In this document: positions 34,800 through 42,810 of the stretch, piece after piece
Layout: every line of letters starts with the position of its first letter
Position numbering within the stretch: position 1 is the first letter of the stretch
NCBI GenBank assembly: GCA_963769045.1
Contig: CAVYKK010000009.1
Location: 186,001-250,000 of the forward strand
DNA length: 64,000 bases
Direction: 5' to 3'
Origin: Methanocella_A sp963769045
Lineage (GTDB): Archaea > Halobacteriota > Methanocellia > Methanocellales > Methanocellaceae
Made by a program: the position numbers and the translations under genes
The notes under the pieces: model-generated
Database searches by the model: none
Told to the model about the DNA's origin: nothing
Seen by the model: only the letters and a program-made list of their open reading frames with translations

Positions 34800-36273
34800 A
34801 GATGGCCGTAAGTTCCGGATCATGGCGGCGAAAAAACAGCTGAAGGCAGACCGGTCGCTGCACGTGATCTTTCCGGAGAGGGACTTCAGGACCATGATGG
34901 CGTCATTCGGTGAACAGGATAACAGGGGCTATGAAGGGTATGCCATTGCACTTTGCGGCCATAAGGCAGGGGCAGAAAAGAAATCTGTCACCTATATGGC
35001 CAGGAGCATGCATATTCCCGGAGAGAGCGATCTCATCAACCATTCCAGCGTGAGCGTCACGCCATCGGGGGACTTCATGGAACCGGTCCTGGCGGAGGCT
35101 GCGCAACGACAGAGCACCGTGCTCGAGATACACACCCACCCGGGCTCCGCGGCCCCTGTCTTTTCTTCGGTCGATCTCGACCACGGCCTGGACAACGGGC
35201 GGTTTCTCAAGTCGTGCCGCACCAGGTTCAGCATGATGGTGATCGGCACCGAAGGCTTCTCGTTCCTGGAGTACAACGGCGAAAACGAAAGCCTGCAGGT
35301 ACCGCAGGCCGTAACGGTATCGGTCATGACCCGCAGCGGAGTCAACAGGATAATGCCTGCCGCAGAGCCGCAATTCGACGGGCAGTCACCGGAGTCCGTA
35401 GACAGGCAGGTGCGCATCTGGGGCGCCCGGTGCCAGCACAGGATAGAGAACACACTCGCAGGCATCGTCGGCCTGGGCGGCACCGGCTCGGTATTACTGC
35501 AAATGCTGGCCAGGATGGGAGTAAAAAAATTTGTTCTCTGCGACCATGATGATATAGAGCGCTCCAACCTTAGCCGGCTTCCCTATGTCTTTCACGCAGA
35601 CGAGGGCAAGAAGAAGACCAGAGCGGCCGCCGGCTACCTGAGGAAGATCGCAGGAAACGCCGAAGTGGTCACGGTAAACAACCGTGTCCAGGACGCTCCG
35701 GAAGCATTCCGGGCATGCGACGTGCTGTTCGGCTGTGCGGACAACGACGGCGCGAGGCTGTCTATGAATGAGATCTCGCTCAAATATTTTATCCCTTACA
35801 TCGACACGGGAACGGAAATTTTCACTGAAGGCGACCATGTCCGGGACATGGGCGGACAGGTACGGGTGGTTGTCCCGTCCGCTACCGGATGCCTGGAGTG
35901 TGCCGGGGCCATCGATCACGAGGAAGCCGCAGCGAGCATGCTCCCGGGTGACGACCTCGCATTGCGAGAGGCCGCAGGATACGTCAGAGGCACCGGCCTC
36001 ACGCCTGCGCCGGCGGTGATCACCCTGAACACGATCATTGCCTCTATGGCGGCCCAGGAGTTCGTCGACATGGTAGCTTGCCGGGACCGCGGAGCCGCGC
36101 CGAACTACTTGCTCTATGACGCCACGGGCCCGCGCATCGAACGTTTCTTATTTGAGCGCAATCCCGACTGCCCCATGTGCGGGCACAGCGGCATACTGGG
36201 CGCGGGCGACCCGAAGAAACAGTGGCGGCAGGGAGTAAAAAAGATACGGCCCGGCGATGCTGAAAGATTATAA
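34792..36273 (+). CDS. JAB (JAMM) peptidase fused to E1-like ThiF adenylyltransferase
   Basis: 493 residues from ATG 34792 with GGAGG at 34780-34784, overlapping the preceding stop by 8 bases. The N-terminal JAB domain has LEIHTHPG (His114, His116) and SSVD (Asp128), completing the JAMM zinc site. The C-terminal E1 domain has GLGGTGS (227-233) for ATP, CDHDDIERSNLSR, and GCADND, and the zinc pairs Cys367/Cys370 and Cys460/Cys463. At the place of the E1 catalytic cysteine is RGTGLTPAPAVITLN without Cys. Predicted to activate and to process or remove a ubiquitin-like protein, most simply the product of the gene before it. Confidence 0.88.
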   Translation: MPEDGRKFRIMAAKKQLKADRSLHVIFPERDFRTMMASFGEQDNRGYEGYAIALCGHKAGAEKKSVTYMARSMHIPGESDLINHSSVSVTPSGDFMEPVLAEAAQRQSTVLEIHTHPGSAAPVFSSVDLDHGLDNGRFLKSCRTRFSMMVIGTEGFSFLEYNGENESLQVPQAVTVSVMTRSGVNRIMPAAEPQFDGQSPESVDRQVRIWGARCQHRIENTLAGIVGLGGTGSVLLQMLARMGVKKFVLCDHDDIERSNLSRLPYVFHADEGKKKTRAAAGYLRKIAGNAEVVTVNNRVQDAPEAFRACDVLFGCADNDGARLSMNEISLKYFIPYIDTGTEIFTEGDHVRDMGGQVRVVVPSATGCLECAGAIDHEEAAASMLPGDDLALREAAGYVRGTGLTPAPAVITLNTIIASMAAQEFVDMVACRDRGAAPNYLLYDATGPRIERFLFERNPDCPMCGHSGILGAGDPKKQWRQGVKKIRPGDAERL

Positions 36274-36306
36274 TACTTCAGCATGGCTACAGTATAGCGT
36301 GATCTG

Positions 36307-36771
36307 ATGCCGGAAGAGGCCAGGCTGTCGAAACAGGAAAGAGAGAACTACCTGATCAGGCTGGAGAAGGAGTTCGCATTCGCCGGGACAAACATACCGG
36401 ACACCATCACCGCAGGCGGCGAGCACATTCGTCTCCGGTCTTTCGTTTTCGAGGTCATGAAGAAGAAGGGCAGTGTCACGCCCGAAGAACAGGCTGAGAT
36501 TGACAGGGTCGCGGCACTGGCACGAAAGAAGCGCGCCGAGATTGTCCGGACGATCGCGTCTGCCGACCTCACCGCAAGAGAGGCGGAGAACCTGTACCGG
36601 ACCGCCGTCGGGCTGGACCGGGCGATCGACACGCTGGGGCGGGCTCACGAGCCAAGGTCCTCGGTCGTCGAAGAGGCCCGGAAAGCGAAAATGGAAGACG
36701 GACGGCGCTGGCTGGGCCTGGTCCGGCGCATCTATCACAACGAAAAGCGAGACAGGGACGGGTTCCAATGA
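36307..36771 (+). CDS. DUF5788-like archaeal protein
   Basis: 154 residues, helical and highly charged: LSKQERENYLIRLEKEFAFAGTNIPDTI, then LRSFVFEVMKKKGSVTPEEQAEIDRVAALARKKRAEIV, ending in a coiled region. I recall such proteins as DUF5788 in haloarchaea and methanogens; the assignment is moderate. It lies 33 bases after the JAB-E1 gene and overlaps the next gene by 4 bases (ATGA), so it may belong to the same transcript, though the family also occurs without ubiquitin-like genes. Confidence 0.6.
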   Translation: MPEEARLSKQERENYLIRLEKEFAFAGTNIPDTITAGGEHIRLRSFVFEVMKKKGSVTPEEQAEIDRVAALARKKRAEIVRTIASADLTAREAENLYRTAVGLDRAIDTLGRAHEPRSSVVEEARKAKMEDGRRWLGLVRRIYHNEKRDRDGFQ

Positions 36772-37124
36772 ACGGGAAAAAGAGAGTGGGCGGCTGCAGG
36801 CAATGCGGCAACTGCTGCCGGGACTTCATCATCGACGTGCGCATCGGCGACGTAACAGACTTCGAGTTCACCGATTACCTGCAGTGGATCAACTGCCACG
36901 CGAACGTGCAGGCCGATATCAAGAACTTCAAGCGCCGGGACGTGGAGCTGCTGATCAAGACGCCCTGCAAATACCTGGTGGATAACGGCGATGGCAAATG
37001 CACCTGTGCCATACAGGATTCCAAGCCCGAGATCTGCCGCCGTTACCCGGAAGAGGACTATGACGACGAGATAAGCCGAAAATGCGGCTTCAGGTTCGTC
37101 GATGCGACGGAGCGCAGACACTAA
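36768..37124 (+). CDS. YkgJ-family cysteine-cluster protein
   Basis: 118 residues. GGCRQCGNCCRDFII carries CxxCxxCC, followed by CKYLVDNGDGKCTCAI, KPEICRRYPEED and RKCGFRF, the full set of YkgJ cysteines, probably holding zinc or an iron-sulfur centre. Starts in a 4-base overlap with the DUF5788-like gene. Different from the YkgJ protein at 232, which is longer. Confidence 0.82.
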   Translation: MNGKKRVGGCRQCGNCCRDFIIDVRIGDVTDFEFTDYLQWINCHANVQADIKNFKRRDVELLIKTPCKYLVDNGDGKCTCAIQDSKPEICRRYPEEDYDDEISRKCGFRFVDATERRH

Positions 37125-37171
37125 AAATATTTATAAGGCTATAATTCATAGATACCTTTCGAGAGCACAAT

Positions 37172-37477
37172 ATGGAAATTTGCAATAAATGTGGACTACC
37201 GTCCGATATCTGTATATGCGAAGACCTTGCGAAAGAGACACAAAAAATTATCATTACGACTAATACACGGCGGTTCAAGAAACTGACCACCGTGATCGAT
37301 GGCATCGACACTAAAACGATGAACATCAAAGAACTCGCCCAGAAGCTGAAGACCAAGTTCGCGTGCGGCGGCACCATCAAGGAAGGCCGCATCGAGCTGC
37401 AGGGTGACCACAAAGAGGCGGTCAAGAACCTGCTGATCAGCTACGGGTTCTCCAAAGACCTCATCGAAGTCAGGTAA
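37172..37477 (+). CDS. translation initiation factor 1 (SUI1/aIF1)
   Basis: 101 residues. An N-terminal zinc ribbon MEICNKCGLPSDICICED is followed by the SUI1 fold: RFKKLTTVIDGIDTKTMNIKELAQKLKTKFACGGTIKEGRIELQGDHKEAV. It promotes correct start codon selection on the 30S subunit. A TATA-like element AAATATTTATAAGG about 30 bases upstream gives it its own promoter. Confidence 0.95.
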   Translation: MEICNKCGLPSDICICEDLAKETQKIIITTNTRRFKKLTTVIDGIDTKTMNIKELAQKLKTKFACGGTIKEGRIELQGDHKEAVKNLLISYGFSKDLIEVR

Positions 37478-37534
37478 AAACCTCCTTTTGACTTTTCTGC
37501 TTACTAAATGGCTATGGTTAGCGTAGCTGGCACG

Positions 37535-37936
37535 CACCACGCTGCGCTTGCAGCCACAAAGACACGAAGGTACGAAGGGAACAAAATACGTATGATAAAA
37601 GACACGAAGACGATTAAGACACAAAGAAAATGGTCACTTCAGGATATGCTCAATATGTATCAGACCGGGGGATTGGATGAATTTGCCTGCCAGCTTTCTG
37701 CGCTTCACATCCCCGGACCGGGCATACGCGCATACGCGCGCGAGGCCAGGCAGGCGTGAATATAATTGTCATTCTTCGAAGGCGACACCTGACCTGTGCA
37801 TGCGCACAGGTTCCACAGGCAAATGAAAAAAGGACCTTTGTGCCTTTTTACCCTTCGTGCCTTAAGCCGTTATTTTTTAATACCCTTTGTTCCCATCGTT
37901 TCCTTCGTGTCTTAGTGGCCGCAAGCGCAGCGTGGT
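37535..37936. repeat. 402-bp element bounded by long inverted repeats
   Basis: Left arm (37535-37583) reads CACCACGCTGCGCTTGC then AGCCACAAAGACACGAAGG; right arm (37889-37936) is its imperfect inverse, CCTTCGTGTCTTAGTGG then CCGCAAGCGCAGCGTGG. Inside are more 9-nt units, an alternating CG tract (ACGCGCATACGCGCGCGAGG at about 37727) and the small dyad GTGCATGCGCAC. The longest open frame (37508-37759) is built of repeat and has no family. Probably a non-autonomous mobile element. Confidence 0.65.
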
Positions 37937-38018
37937 ACGGGAGAGCGATCAAACGTATAGATATCGATGGCGGCACGACAGGTCGCAGTTTCCTGCCGTT
38001 TCGGGGCTATTTCGTTGA

Positions 38019-38092
38019 TCCTCTGTGCCCTCTGTGACCTCTGTGCTAAGCTCTGTGACCTCTTGAGACCTCTGGGACCTCTAAGAAGGCGA
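38019..38092. repeat. CCTCTGTGN 9-nt-unit array
   Basis: Direct array CTCTGTGCC CTCTGTGAC CTCTGTGCT ... ending GGGACCTCTAAGAAGG. It matches the right arm of the element at 22284. No clear inverse arm lies nearby. The rest of the 38090-38230 gap holds only promoter-like AT-rich sequence. Confidence 0.7.
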
Positions 38093-38241
38093 AATCCCCC
38101 GGTGACCTTCGAAAATTTTTCACAGGTAACGTTCAACTCTATAAGTAATCTAACTTCATTTGATACTGGTCTGGGCGTTGAACGTATCCGGGTAAATCGT
38201 CTTCGCACAACCGGTTTTTATCTGGGTGTTGAGGTGTAGTG

Positions 38242-38484
38242 ATGGCAGGTAAGGATAAAGGTGACATGACCGTCCGTGAGGCTGGCCACAAAGGCGGCGA
38301 GACCACCAGGGAACGGTATGGTGAGGGCTTTTATGAGCAGATCGGAAAGAAGGGTGGCAAACGCGGGGGCGAGACCACCAAGGAGCGCTACGGCGGCAGC
38401 TTTTACGAAGACATCGGCCACAAGGGAGGCCAGAAAGTAAAAGAGCTGATCGAACGCGGCAAGAGCTCTCGGCCACGTAAATAA
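38242..38484 (+). CDS. KGG-repeat stress-type protein, copy 1
   Basis: 80 residues: MAGKDKGDMTVREAGHKGGE, then GFYEQIGKKGGKRGGETTKERYGGSFYEDIGHKGGQKV. Repeats of the KGG/GsiB motif (GHKGGETTRERYGEGFYEQIGKKGG) make a very hydrophilic, Gly- and Lys-rich hydrophilin resembling bacterial GsiB and plant LEA group 1 proteins, linked to desiccation and general stress. GAGGTG at 38231-38236 precedes ATG 38242. Paralog at 38825. Confidence 0.88.
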   Translation: MAGKDKGDMTVREAGHKGGETTRERYGEGFYEQIGKKGGKRGGETTKERYGGSFYEDIGHKGGQKVKELIERGKSSRPRK

Positions 38485-38488
38485 AGGC

Positions 38489-38614
38489 CTTTCGCTATGG
38501 ACGCCCGTAAGCGAAAGTCGCTTCGCTACGGAAGCCCTAAGCGAAAGTCGCTTTCGCTATGGAAGCCCGTAAGCGAAAGTCCCTTTCGCTCCGGACGCCC
38601 GCAGACGCTCCCGG
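38489..38614. repeat. tandem hairpin array of about 32-bp units
   Basis: Four units at 38489, 38521, 38551 and 38583. Each of the first three begins CTTTCGCT (or CTTCGCT) and ends AGCGAAAG, so each folds into a hairpin around GGAxGCCCGTA; the fourth is degenerate (CTTTCGCTCCGGACGCCCGC). The array begins 5 bases after the copy 1 stop codon. The rest of the gap to 38825 is AT-rich and holds the copy 2 promoter. Confidence 0.85.
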
Positions 38615-38824
38615 CCTGACAGGTAACGGGAGATTTTAGCGTTATATGCTCCGGGGCGACATATTATCTGTTTTGGGGCTTGTTCAGGTTACCAGGCGGC
38701 TATTTTTACGGTACAGATGCAATAAATCTGCCCGCGGGCAATTTTAAACGCGTTTTAACCGGGCAAAATTAAAAAAGAATAAAATTTTAGGGATTATATG
38801 GCATAGAGTGGGGTGTTTTTAGAT

Positions 38825-39106
38825 ATGGCTGAGAAAAAGGCAGAAATGACTGTAAGAGAGGCCGGACACAAAGGCGGCTCTACGACTAAAGAGCGCTACG
38901 GGGAAGGTTTCTACGAGGAAATTGGCAAGAAGGGAGGCAAGATCGGCGGCAAGAAGGGAGGCACCACGACCAAGCAGCGCTATGGCGAGGGCTTCTACGA
39001 GACGATCGGCCGGAAAGGCGGACAGAAGGTCCGCGAACTCATCGAACGCGGCAAGGCGGCATCGGCAGAAAGTAGTACGAGCCGCAGCACCAGCCGCAAG
39101 AAATAA
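38825..39106 (+). CDS. KGG-repeat stress-type protein, copy 2
   Basis: 93 residues: MAEKKAEMTVREAGHKGGST, then ERYGEGFYEEIGKKGGKIGGKKGGTTTKQRYGEGFYETIGRKGGQKV, with a Ser/Arg-rich tail (SSTSRSTSRKK). Same repeat as copy 1 with one more spacer KIGGKKGG. GGGGTG at 38810-38815 is the ribosome site, making ATG 38825 the start rather than the GTG at 38813. Upstream AAGAATAAAATTTTAGG looks like a BRE/TATA. Confidence 0.88.
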   Translation: MAEKKAEMTVREAGHKGGSTTKERYGEGFYEEIGKKGGKIGGKKGGTTTKQRYGEGFYETIGRKGGQKVRELIERGKAASAESSTSRSTSRKK

Positions 39107-39146
39107 TAAAAATCTGGTAAAAACGGTTCCCAACCTATATTTTTTA

Positions 39147-39191
39147 CCACATAAAGGACATGAAGGGCACGAAGGCCACGAAGGACATAGT
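39147..39191. repeat. 9-nt-unit array, CACGAAGGN variant
   Basis: Units CACATAAAG GACATGAAGG GCACGAAGG CCACGAAGG ACATAGTG in direct order between the convergent ends of KGG copy 2 and the TIM-barrel gene. No inverse arm visible. Confidence 0.65.
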
Positions 39192-39232
39192 GAACGCTCT
39201 GGAAAAGTGGCCCCGACATAAATCGATTTTTA

Positions 39233-40030
39233 TCAATGCAGCGACTGGAAAACGCTCTTGAGTTTCAGCGCGTCTTCTTCCAGCAGCGGCGACTCGCAGA
39301 TGACTGTCGCGTCGCGTCCGCTGTTGAGCAATGCCCGGGCGAACAGCTTCACGTCAGGCCCGCCATGGCCTAAGGGAACGTGCCGGACTTCCCGGGAGTT
39401 CTTGTATTCGATGCCGGAGAAGTGAATGTGTAGAGGACTCTTTTTCACTGCCATGACTTTGTCGAAGACTTCCTCGAAATCCGCCAGCTTCGTCAGCCCG
39501 CCGTCAGTCCTCGCGTAGATATGGGCGACGTCTATGACGACATCGGTACCGGGCGCGTGGCGGACGACCTCCAGCACGTCGTCCAGGCTGCCGAACTCGC
39601 CCAGGTCTCCCATGGTCTCTATTCCCAGGGGCACCGTGATCTTCTCCTTTTTCAGCGCCTTGACGATGTCCCGGAAGCTTTCTGTGACTACATCGGGCCG
39701 TTCTTCACGGGCCGCGTGTATCGTCACAATGGTGGCACCCAGCGCAGCCGCTACGCGGGCAGACTTCATGATCCAGTCCTTACTCTTCTCCCGTGTCTGC
39801 TCGCTCTTGCTGGTCAGGTTCACGTAATAGGGCGCATGGACGGACATGCCGATGCCCTCCTTTTTTGCCACGACGGCACTGGCGTTCGCGGCTTCTGGCG
39901 TCATGTATACGTTCCGGCCGAACTGTACTTCCATGGCGTCAAGCCCCAGCTCATGCAGCTTCGTGATGCCTGCTTCTGTGCCTTTGCCCTTGGCGCTGTG
40001 CGGTATTCCCGCGATACCAATCTTGATCAT
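39233..40030 (-). CDS. endonuclease IV-like TIM-barrel protein (AP endonuclease 2 family)
   Basis: 265 residues. The Xyl-isomerase-like TIM barrel has metal-ligand segments SVHAPYYVNLTS, VTIHAARE, GIETMGDLGEFG, VIDVAHIYARTDGG, HIHFSGIE and VPLGHGGPD, close to endonuclease IV (Nfo), which cuts DNA at abasic sites using three zinc ions. It is somewhat short compared with Nfo (about 285), so a sugar-phosphate isomerase role is not excluded. Convergent with the KGG genes. Confidence 0.8.
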   Translation of the reverse strand: MIKIGIAGIPHSAKGKGTEAGITKLHELGLDAMEVQFGRNVYMTPEAANASAVVAKKEGIGMSVHAPYYVNLTSKSEQTREKSKDWIMKSARVAAALGATIVTIHAAREERPDVVTESFRDIVKALKKEKITVPLGIETMGDLGEFGSLDDVLEVVRHAPGTDVVIDVAHIYARTDGGLTKLADFEEVFDKVMAVKKSPLHIHFSGIEYKNSREVRHVPLGHGGPDVKLFARALLNSGRDATVICESPLLEEDALKLKSVFQSLH

Positions 40031-40137
40031 GAGTAACTGCGGATAATAAGACGCACGAATGTAAAAATATGGTGCTCAGGTTTTCCGTTATGGCAGGCCG
40101 GGCTGGCACTCGCGCACGCGTGTCGGCTTCTGGCAGG

Positions 40138-41403
40138 TTAAAATGATGCCAGCTTCTCGACGGCTTCCTCAATACTTCCTGTGGCGATAGCGCCCTGTGC
40201 TTTTAGCCGGTCAAGCATCTCCGTGGCTTTACCGTTTGTGAAGTCGCGCTTCTCCCCATTCTCGACAAGTATAATGGGCTTGCTCCCTGCGACAGCCATG
40301 ACTGATTCGAGATTCTGCAGGTTGCCCCAGCCGAAGGGCGCATCGCTGACAATGATGACGTCCGCTGCCTTCATAGCCTCGATATTCAGGGCCGAAGCTT
40401 CGGGTGTAATGGGTGAGAACGGTGCTTCGCTTATTGTCTTGATACCCAGCTCGCCGGCGGTCTCGTAGTCGGAGTCCAGCACGTTTAGAACGCCTGCCGT
40501 GACCGCGTAACCCCGCGAGTCCAGCGCATACATGAGCCGGGCCCCGGTGCCTGCCCCGGAAACCAGGTGTATTTTCCTGCCACCGCTCTTTTGTGCCTCC
40601 GGCGGCACGGGATTCATCAACGTAATGTAAATCGAGCCGGTCATCGGGTGGCGCCTGACGGTAACGTCAGTCCGGAACGCTCTACGGATGTTCTCCCGGG
40701 TCAGGACTTCCACGGGGGTGCCTGTGGCCTCTATTGCTTTGCCGTTTAATAGTATGAGGCGGTCGCAGTACCGGGCGGCGAGGTTGAGGTCGTGGATGAC
40801 CAGGACGATAAGCAATCCCCGGGTCTTTTTCAGACTGTCTACCAGCTCCAGTATCTCGATCTGGTGGTTGATGTCCAGGTGCGACACCGGCTCGTCCAGC
40901 AGCAAGATCGAAGGCTCCTGCGTCAAGGCCCTCGCGATAATCACGCGCTGCCTCTCGCCGCCGCTGAGCTCGTTGAACATGCGGTCCCGGAAGTCCCAGG
41001 TGCTGGTCAGCTCCATGGACGCCTGTGCGATCTCGTAGTCCTTTTTGCCCTCGATCTCGAACCGCTTCAGGTGCGGGTTTCGGCCCATGAGCACGATGTC
41101 GAGGCAGGTAAAATTGAAATCGGAGGGCGTGTCCTGCGATACCACCGCCATATTCCGCGCCAGCTCGCCCTGGGAGAAGGACTTCAGGTCGCGATCGAGT
41201 AACACGATGGAGCCGGAGACTGGCTTGATGGTCTTGCTAAGCGCTTTCAGCAGCGTGGATTTGCCCGAGCCGTTCGGGCCGATGATGCCGATGCACTCAC
41301 CCTTCCCGGACCGCAGGAACACGTTCTCCAGCACCTTCACGTCCCCGTAGCTGCACGAGAGGCCCTGCACGTCCAGAATGCGATCATCGATCGGCGTCAT
41401 CAT
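40138..41403 (-). CDS. ABC transporter ATP-binding protein, BtuD/FecE type with C-terminal domain
   Basis: 421 residues. ABC domain (1-255) with Walker A GPNGSGKST, signature LSGGERQRV, Walker B ILLLDEPVSHLD and H-loop VIHDLN. It serves cobalamin/iron-siderophore-type importers. A C-terminal extension of about 150 residues (HLVSGAGTGARLMYALDSRG, GVLNVLDSDYETAGELGI, VSDAPFGWGNLQNLESV) resembles a Rossmann-like domain and recurs in methanogen BtuD proteins; it may sense substrate. Overlaps the permease stop by 4 bases. Confidence 0.9.
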   Translation of the reverse strand: MMTPIDDRILDVQGLSCSYGDVKVLENVFLRSGKGECIGIIGPNGSGKSTLLKALSKTIKPVSGSIVLLDRDLKSFSQGELARNMAVVSQDTPSDFNFTCLDIVLMGRNPHLKRFEIEGKKDYEIAQASMELTSTWDFRDRMFNELSGGERQRVIIARALTQEPSILLLDEPVSHLDINHQIEILELVDSLKKTRGLLIVLVIHDLNLAARYCDRLILLNGKAIEATGTPVEVLTRENIRRAFRTDVTVRRHPMTGSIYITLMNPVPPEAQKSGGRKIHLVSGAGTGARLMYALDSRGYAVTAGVLNVLDSDYETAGELGIKTISEAPFSPITPEASALNIEAMKAADVIIVSDAPFGWGNLQNLESVMAVAGSKPIILVENGEKRDFTNGKATEMLDRLKAQGAIATGSIEEAVEKLASF

Positions 41404-42440
41404 ACCGCCTTCCGCTTTTTACGGGACAGCAGGTACACGAAGAACGGCGCGCCAATGACTGCCGTGAGAATGCCTACGGGCATCTCAGACGGCTGCATGA
41501 CCATCCGGGCAAAAGTGTCCGCCAGCGTCAGGAACATCGCGCCAGCCAGCAGTGAGGCGGGGATGAGGACCCGGTGGTCCGGCCCGAGGATGAGACGCAT
41601 CATATGGGGAATGATCAGGCCTACGAACCCGATGATGCCGCTCACCGAGACGGCGGCCGCCGCCAGCAGCGACGACGCGACCAGCAGGATGGTCTTGACC
41701 CTGGAGACGTCCGTGCCCAGGTGCGCCGCCGACTCCTCGCCGAGGAGCATGACGTTCAGGTCCCGGGCGTACGCGTAAATGACCAGGGTGCCGATCAGCA
41801 GGAACGGAGCGATGATGATCACGTCTTCCCAGGCAGCGTTCCACAGCGCCCCCATCACCCAGAAGACGATCTGGTTCAGCTTCTGTCCCGAGATGTACAT
41901 CAGGAAGTAGGTGACCGCCGAGAAGAACGCCGACACCGCGATGCCCGACAGCAACAGCGTCTCGACCGGGAACTTGTTGTGGACCCGGGCGATATTAAAT
42001 ACGAGGAACGCCCCCAGGAGTGCTCCTGCAAAGGCCCCGCCGACAATTCCGTACGAAAACAAGCTCGCGCCAACGCCGATAATGATGACCAGTGCCGCTC
42101 CCAGGGCCGCTCCCGACGAGATACCCAGGATATACGGGTCGGCCATCGGGTTTTTGAAGACACCCTGCGAGGTCACCCCAGCCAGCCCCAACGACGCTCC
42201 GACGAGCAGGCCAAGCAGGACACGTGGCATCCTGATGACAAGGACTATGTTCTCGTCGCCCTGACTCCATGTCTTCGCGATGTGGTCGCCAAGAATGGGG
42301 ACCTTTGATAGCAGGATAAGGACCACTTTGTCCGGGCCGAGGTTCGACGGCCCCAGGGCTATGCTAAAGACCGCTACGGCGATGGTCAGCGCTAACAGCC
42401 CCAGCAAAATGAGCACCCACCTGAATACACGCCGTTCCAT
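41400..42440 (-). CDS. FecCD/BtuC-type ABC permease
   Basis: 346 residues from ATG 42440 (MERRVFRWVLILLGLLALTI) with GGTGG before it; the open frame beyond is promoter sequence. About ten membrane helices, with family motifs RMPRVLLGLLVGASLGLAGVTSQGVFKNPMADPYILGISSGAALGA and ISGIIGFVGLIIPHMMRLILGPDHR. It imports cobalamin, heme or an iron chelate. The substrate-binding protein is not adjacent. Confidence 0.92.
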   Translation of the reverse strand: MERRVFRWVLILLGLLALTIAVAVFSIALGPSNLGPDKVVLILLSKVPILGDHIAKTWSQGDENIVLVIRMPRVLLGLLVGASLGLAGVTSQGVFKNPMADPYILGISSGAALGAALVIIIGVGASLFSYGIVGGAFAGALLGAFLVFNIARVHNKFPVETLLLSGIAVSAFFSAVTYFLMYISGQKLNQIVFWVMGALWNAAWEDVIIIAPFLLIGTLVIYAYARDLNVMLLGEESAAHLGTDVSRVKTILLVASSLLAAAAVSVSGIIGFVGLIIPHMMRLILGPDHRVLIPASLLAGAMFLTLADTFARMVMQPSEMPVGILTAVIGAPFFVYLLSRKKRKAV

Positions 42441-42455
42441 GCCGCCACCGCAAGT

Positions 42456-42477
42456 AAAATTGAGTAATGTCAATTTT
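42456..42477 (-). promoter_or_regulatory. perfect inverted repeat in the BtuC promoter (candidate operator)
   Basis: AAAATTGA-GTAATG-TCAATTTT, an 8-base perfect dyad. It lies 16 bases before ATG 42440 and just downstream of TATA-like elements on the minus strand (TATTTTATAC at 42501-42510 and AGTATAAAG near 42480), that is over the expected transcription start. A metal- or cobalamin-responsive repressor (for example DtxR-like) would be a natural binder; that is an inference. Confidence 0.55.
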
Positions 42478-42510
42478 TCTTTATACTGTAATGCGTCAAC
42501 GTATAAAATA

Positions 42511-42810
42511 GTTGCCGGACAGCCGCATAGACAGTAATTAAACAAGCGAATTGGCCGATGGGTGGCTGGTGTGACGGAGGCCGGGCACTCGCGCCGGGCG
42601 CGCCAGGGATATTGGATGCAAGTAGGGGTGATCATCATTGTTAACCGTCACCTTTTTCAGGTTGAGGCATTGGTGTTTCGCCTTGTTCAGGCTATGCGAC
42701 TCCTGTCACGCCTGCCAGGGGGCGCATTGTATAAATAAGGTCAATTTTATGGGGCGCCTATGGATTAATTTTAATAGAAACACCTTATAATAGCCTTCAA
42801 GAGGCGGGTT
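42511..42810. other. intergenic region upstream of the GNAT gene
   Basis: A GC-rich alternating tract (CACTCGCGCCGGGCGCGCC) lies near 42587. TATA-like GTATAAATAAGG (about 42730) and CTTATAATAG (about 42784) precede the GNAT gene. I looked for a cobalamin riboswitch and saw none of its conserved boxes. No gene seen. Confidence 0.4.

Noticed and set aside
37508..37759. 83-codon open frame between aIF1 and the KGG genes
   Set aside because: Made of repeat arms and a CG tract; no ribosome site or family.
38489..38614. CRISPR array
   Set aside because: Units are directly adjacent without unique spacers; it is a tandem hairpin repeat.
42540..42800. Cobalamin riboswitch upstream of the BtuC-type gene
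   Set aside because: None of the conserved boxes is recognisable and the region lies beyond the TATA elements.
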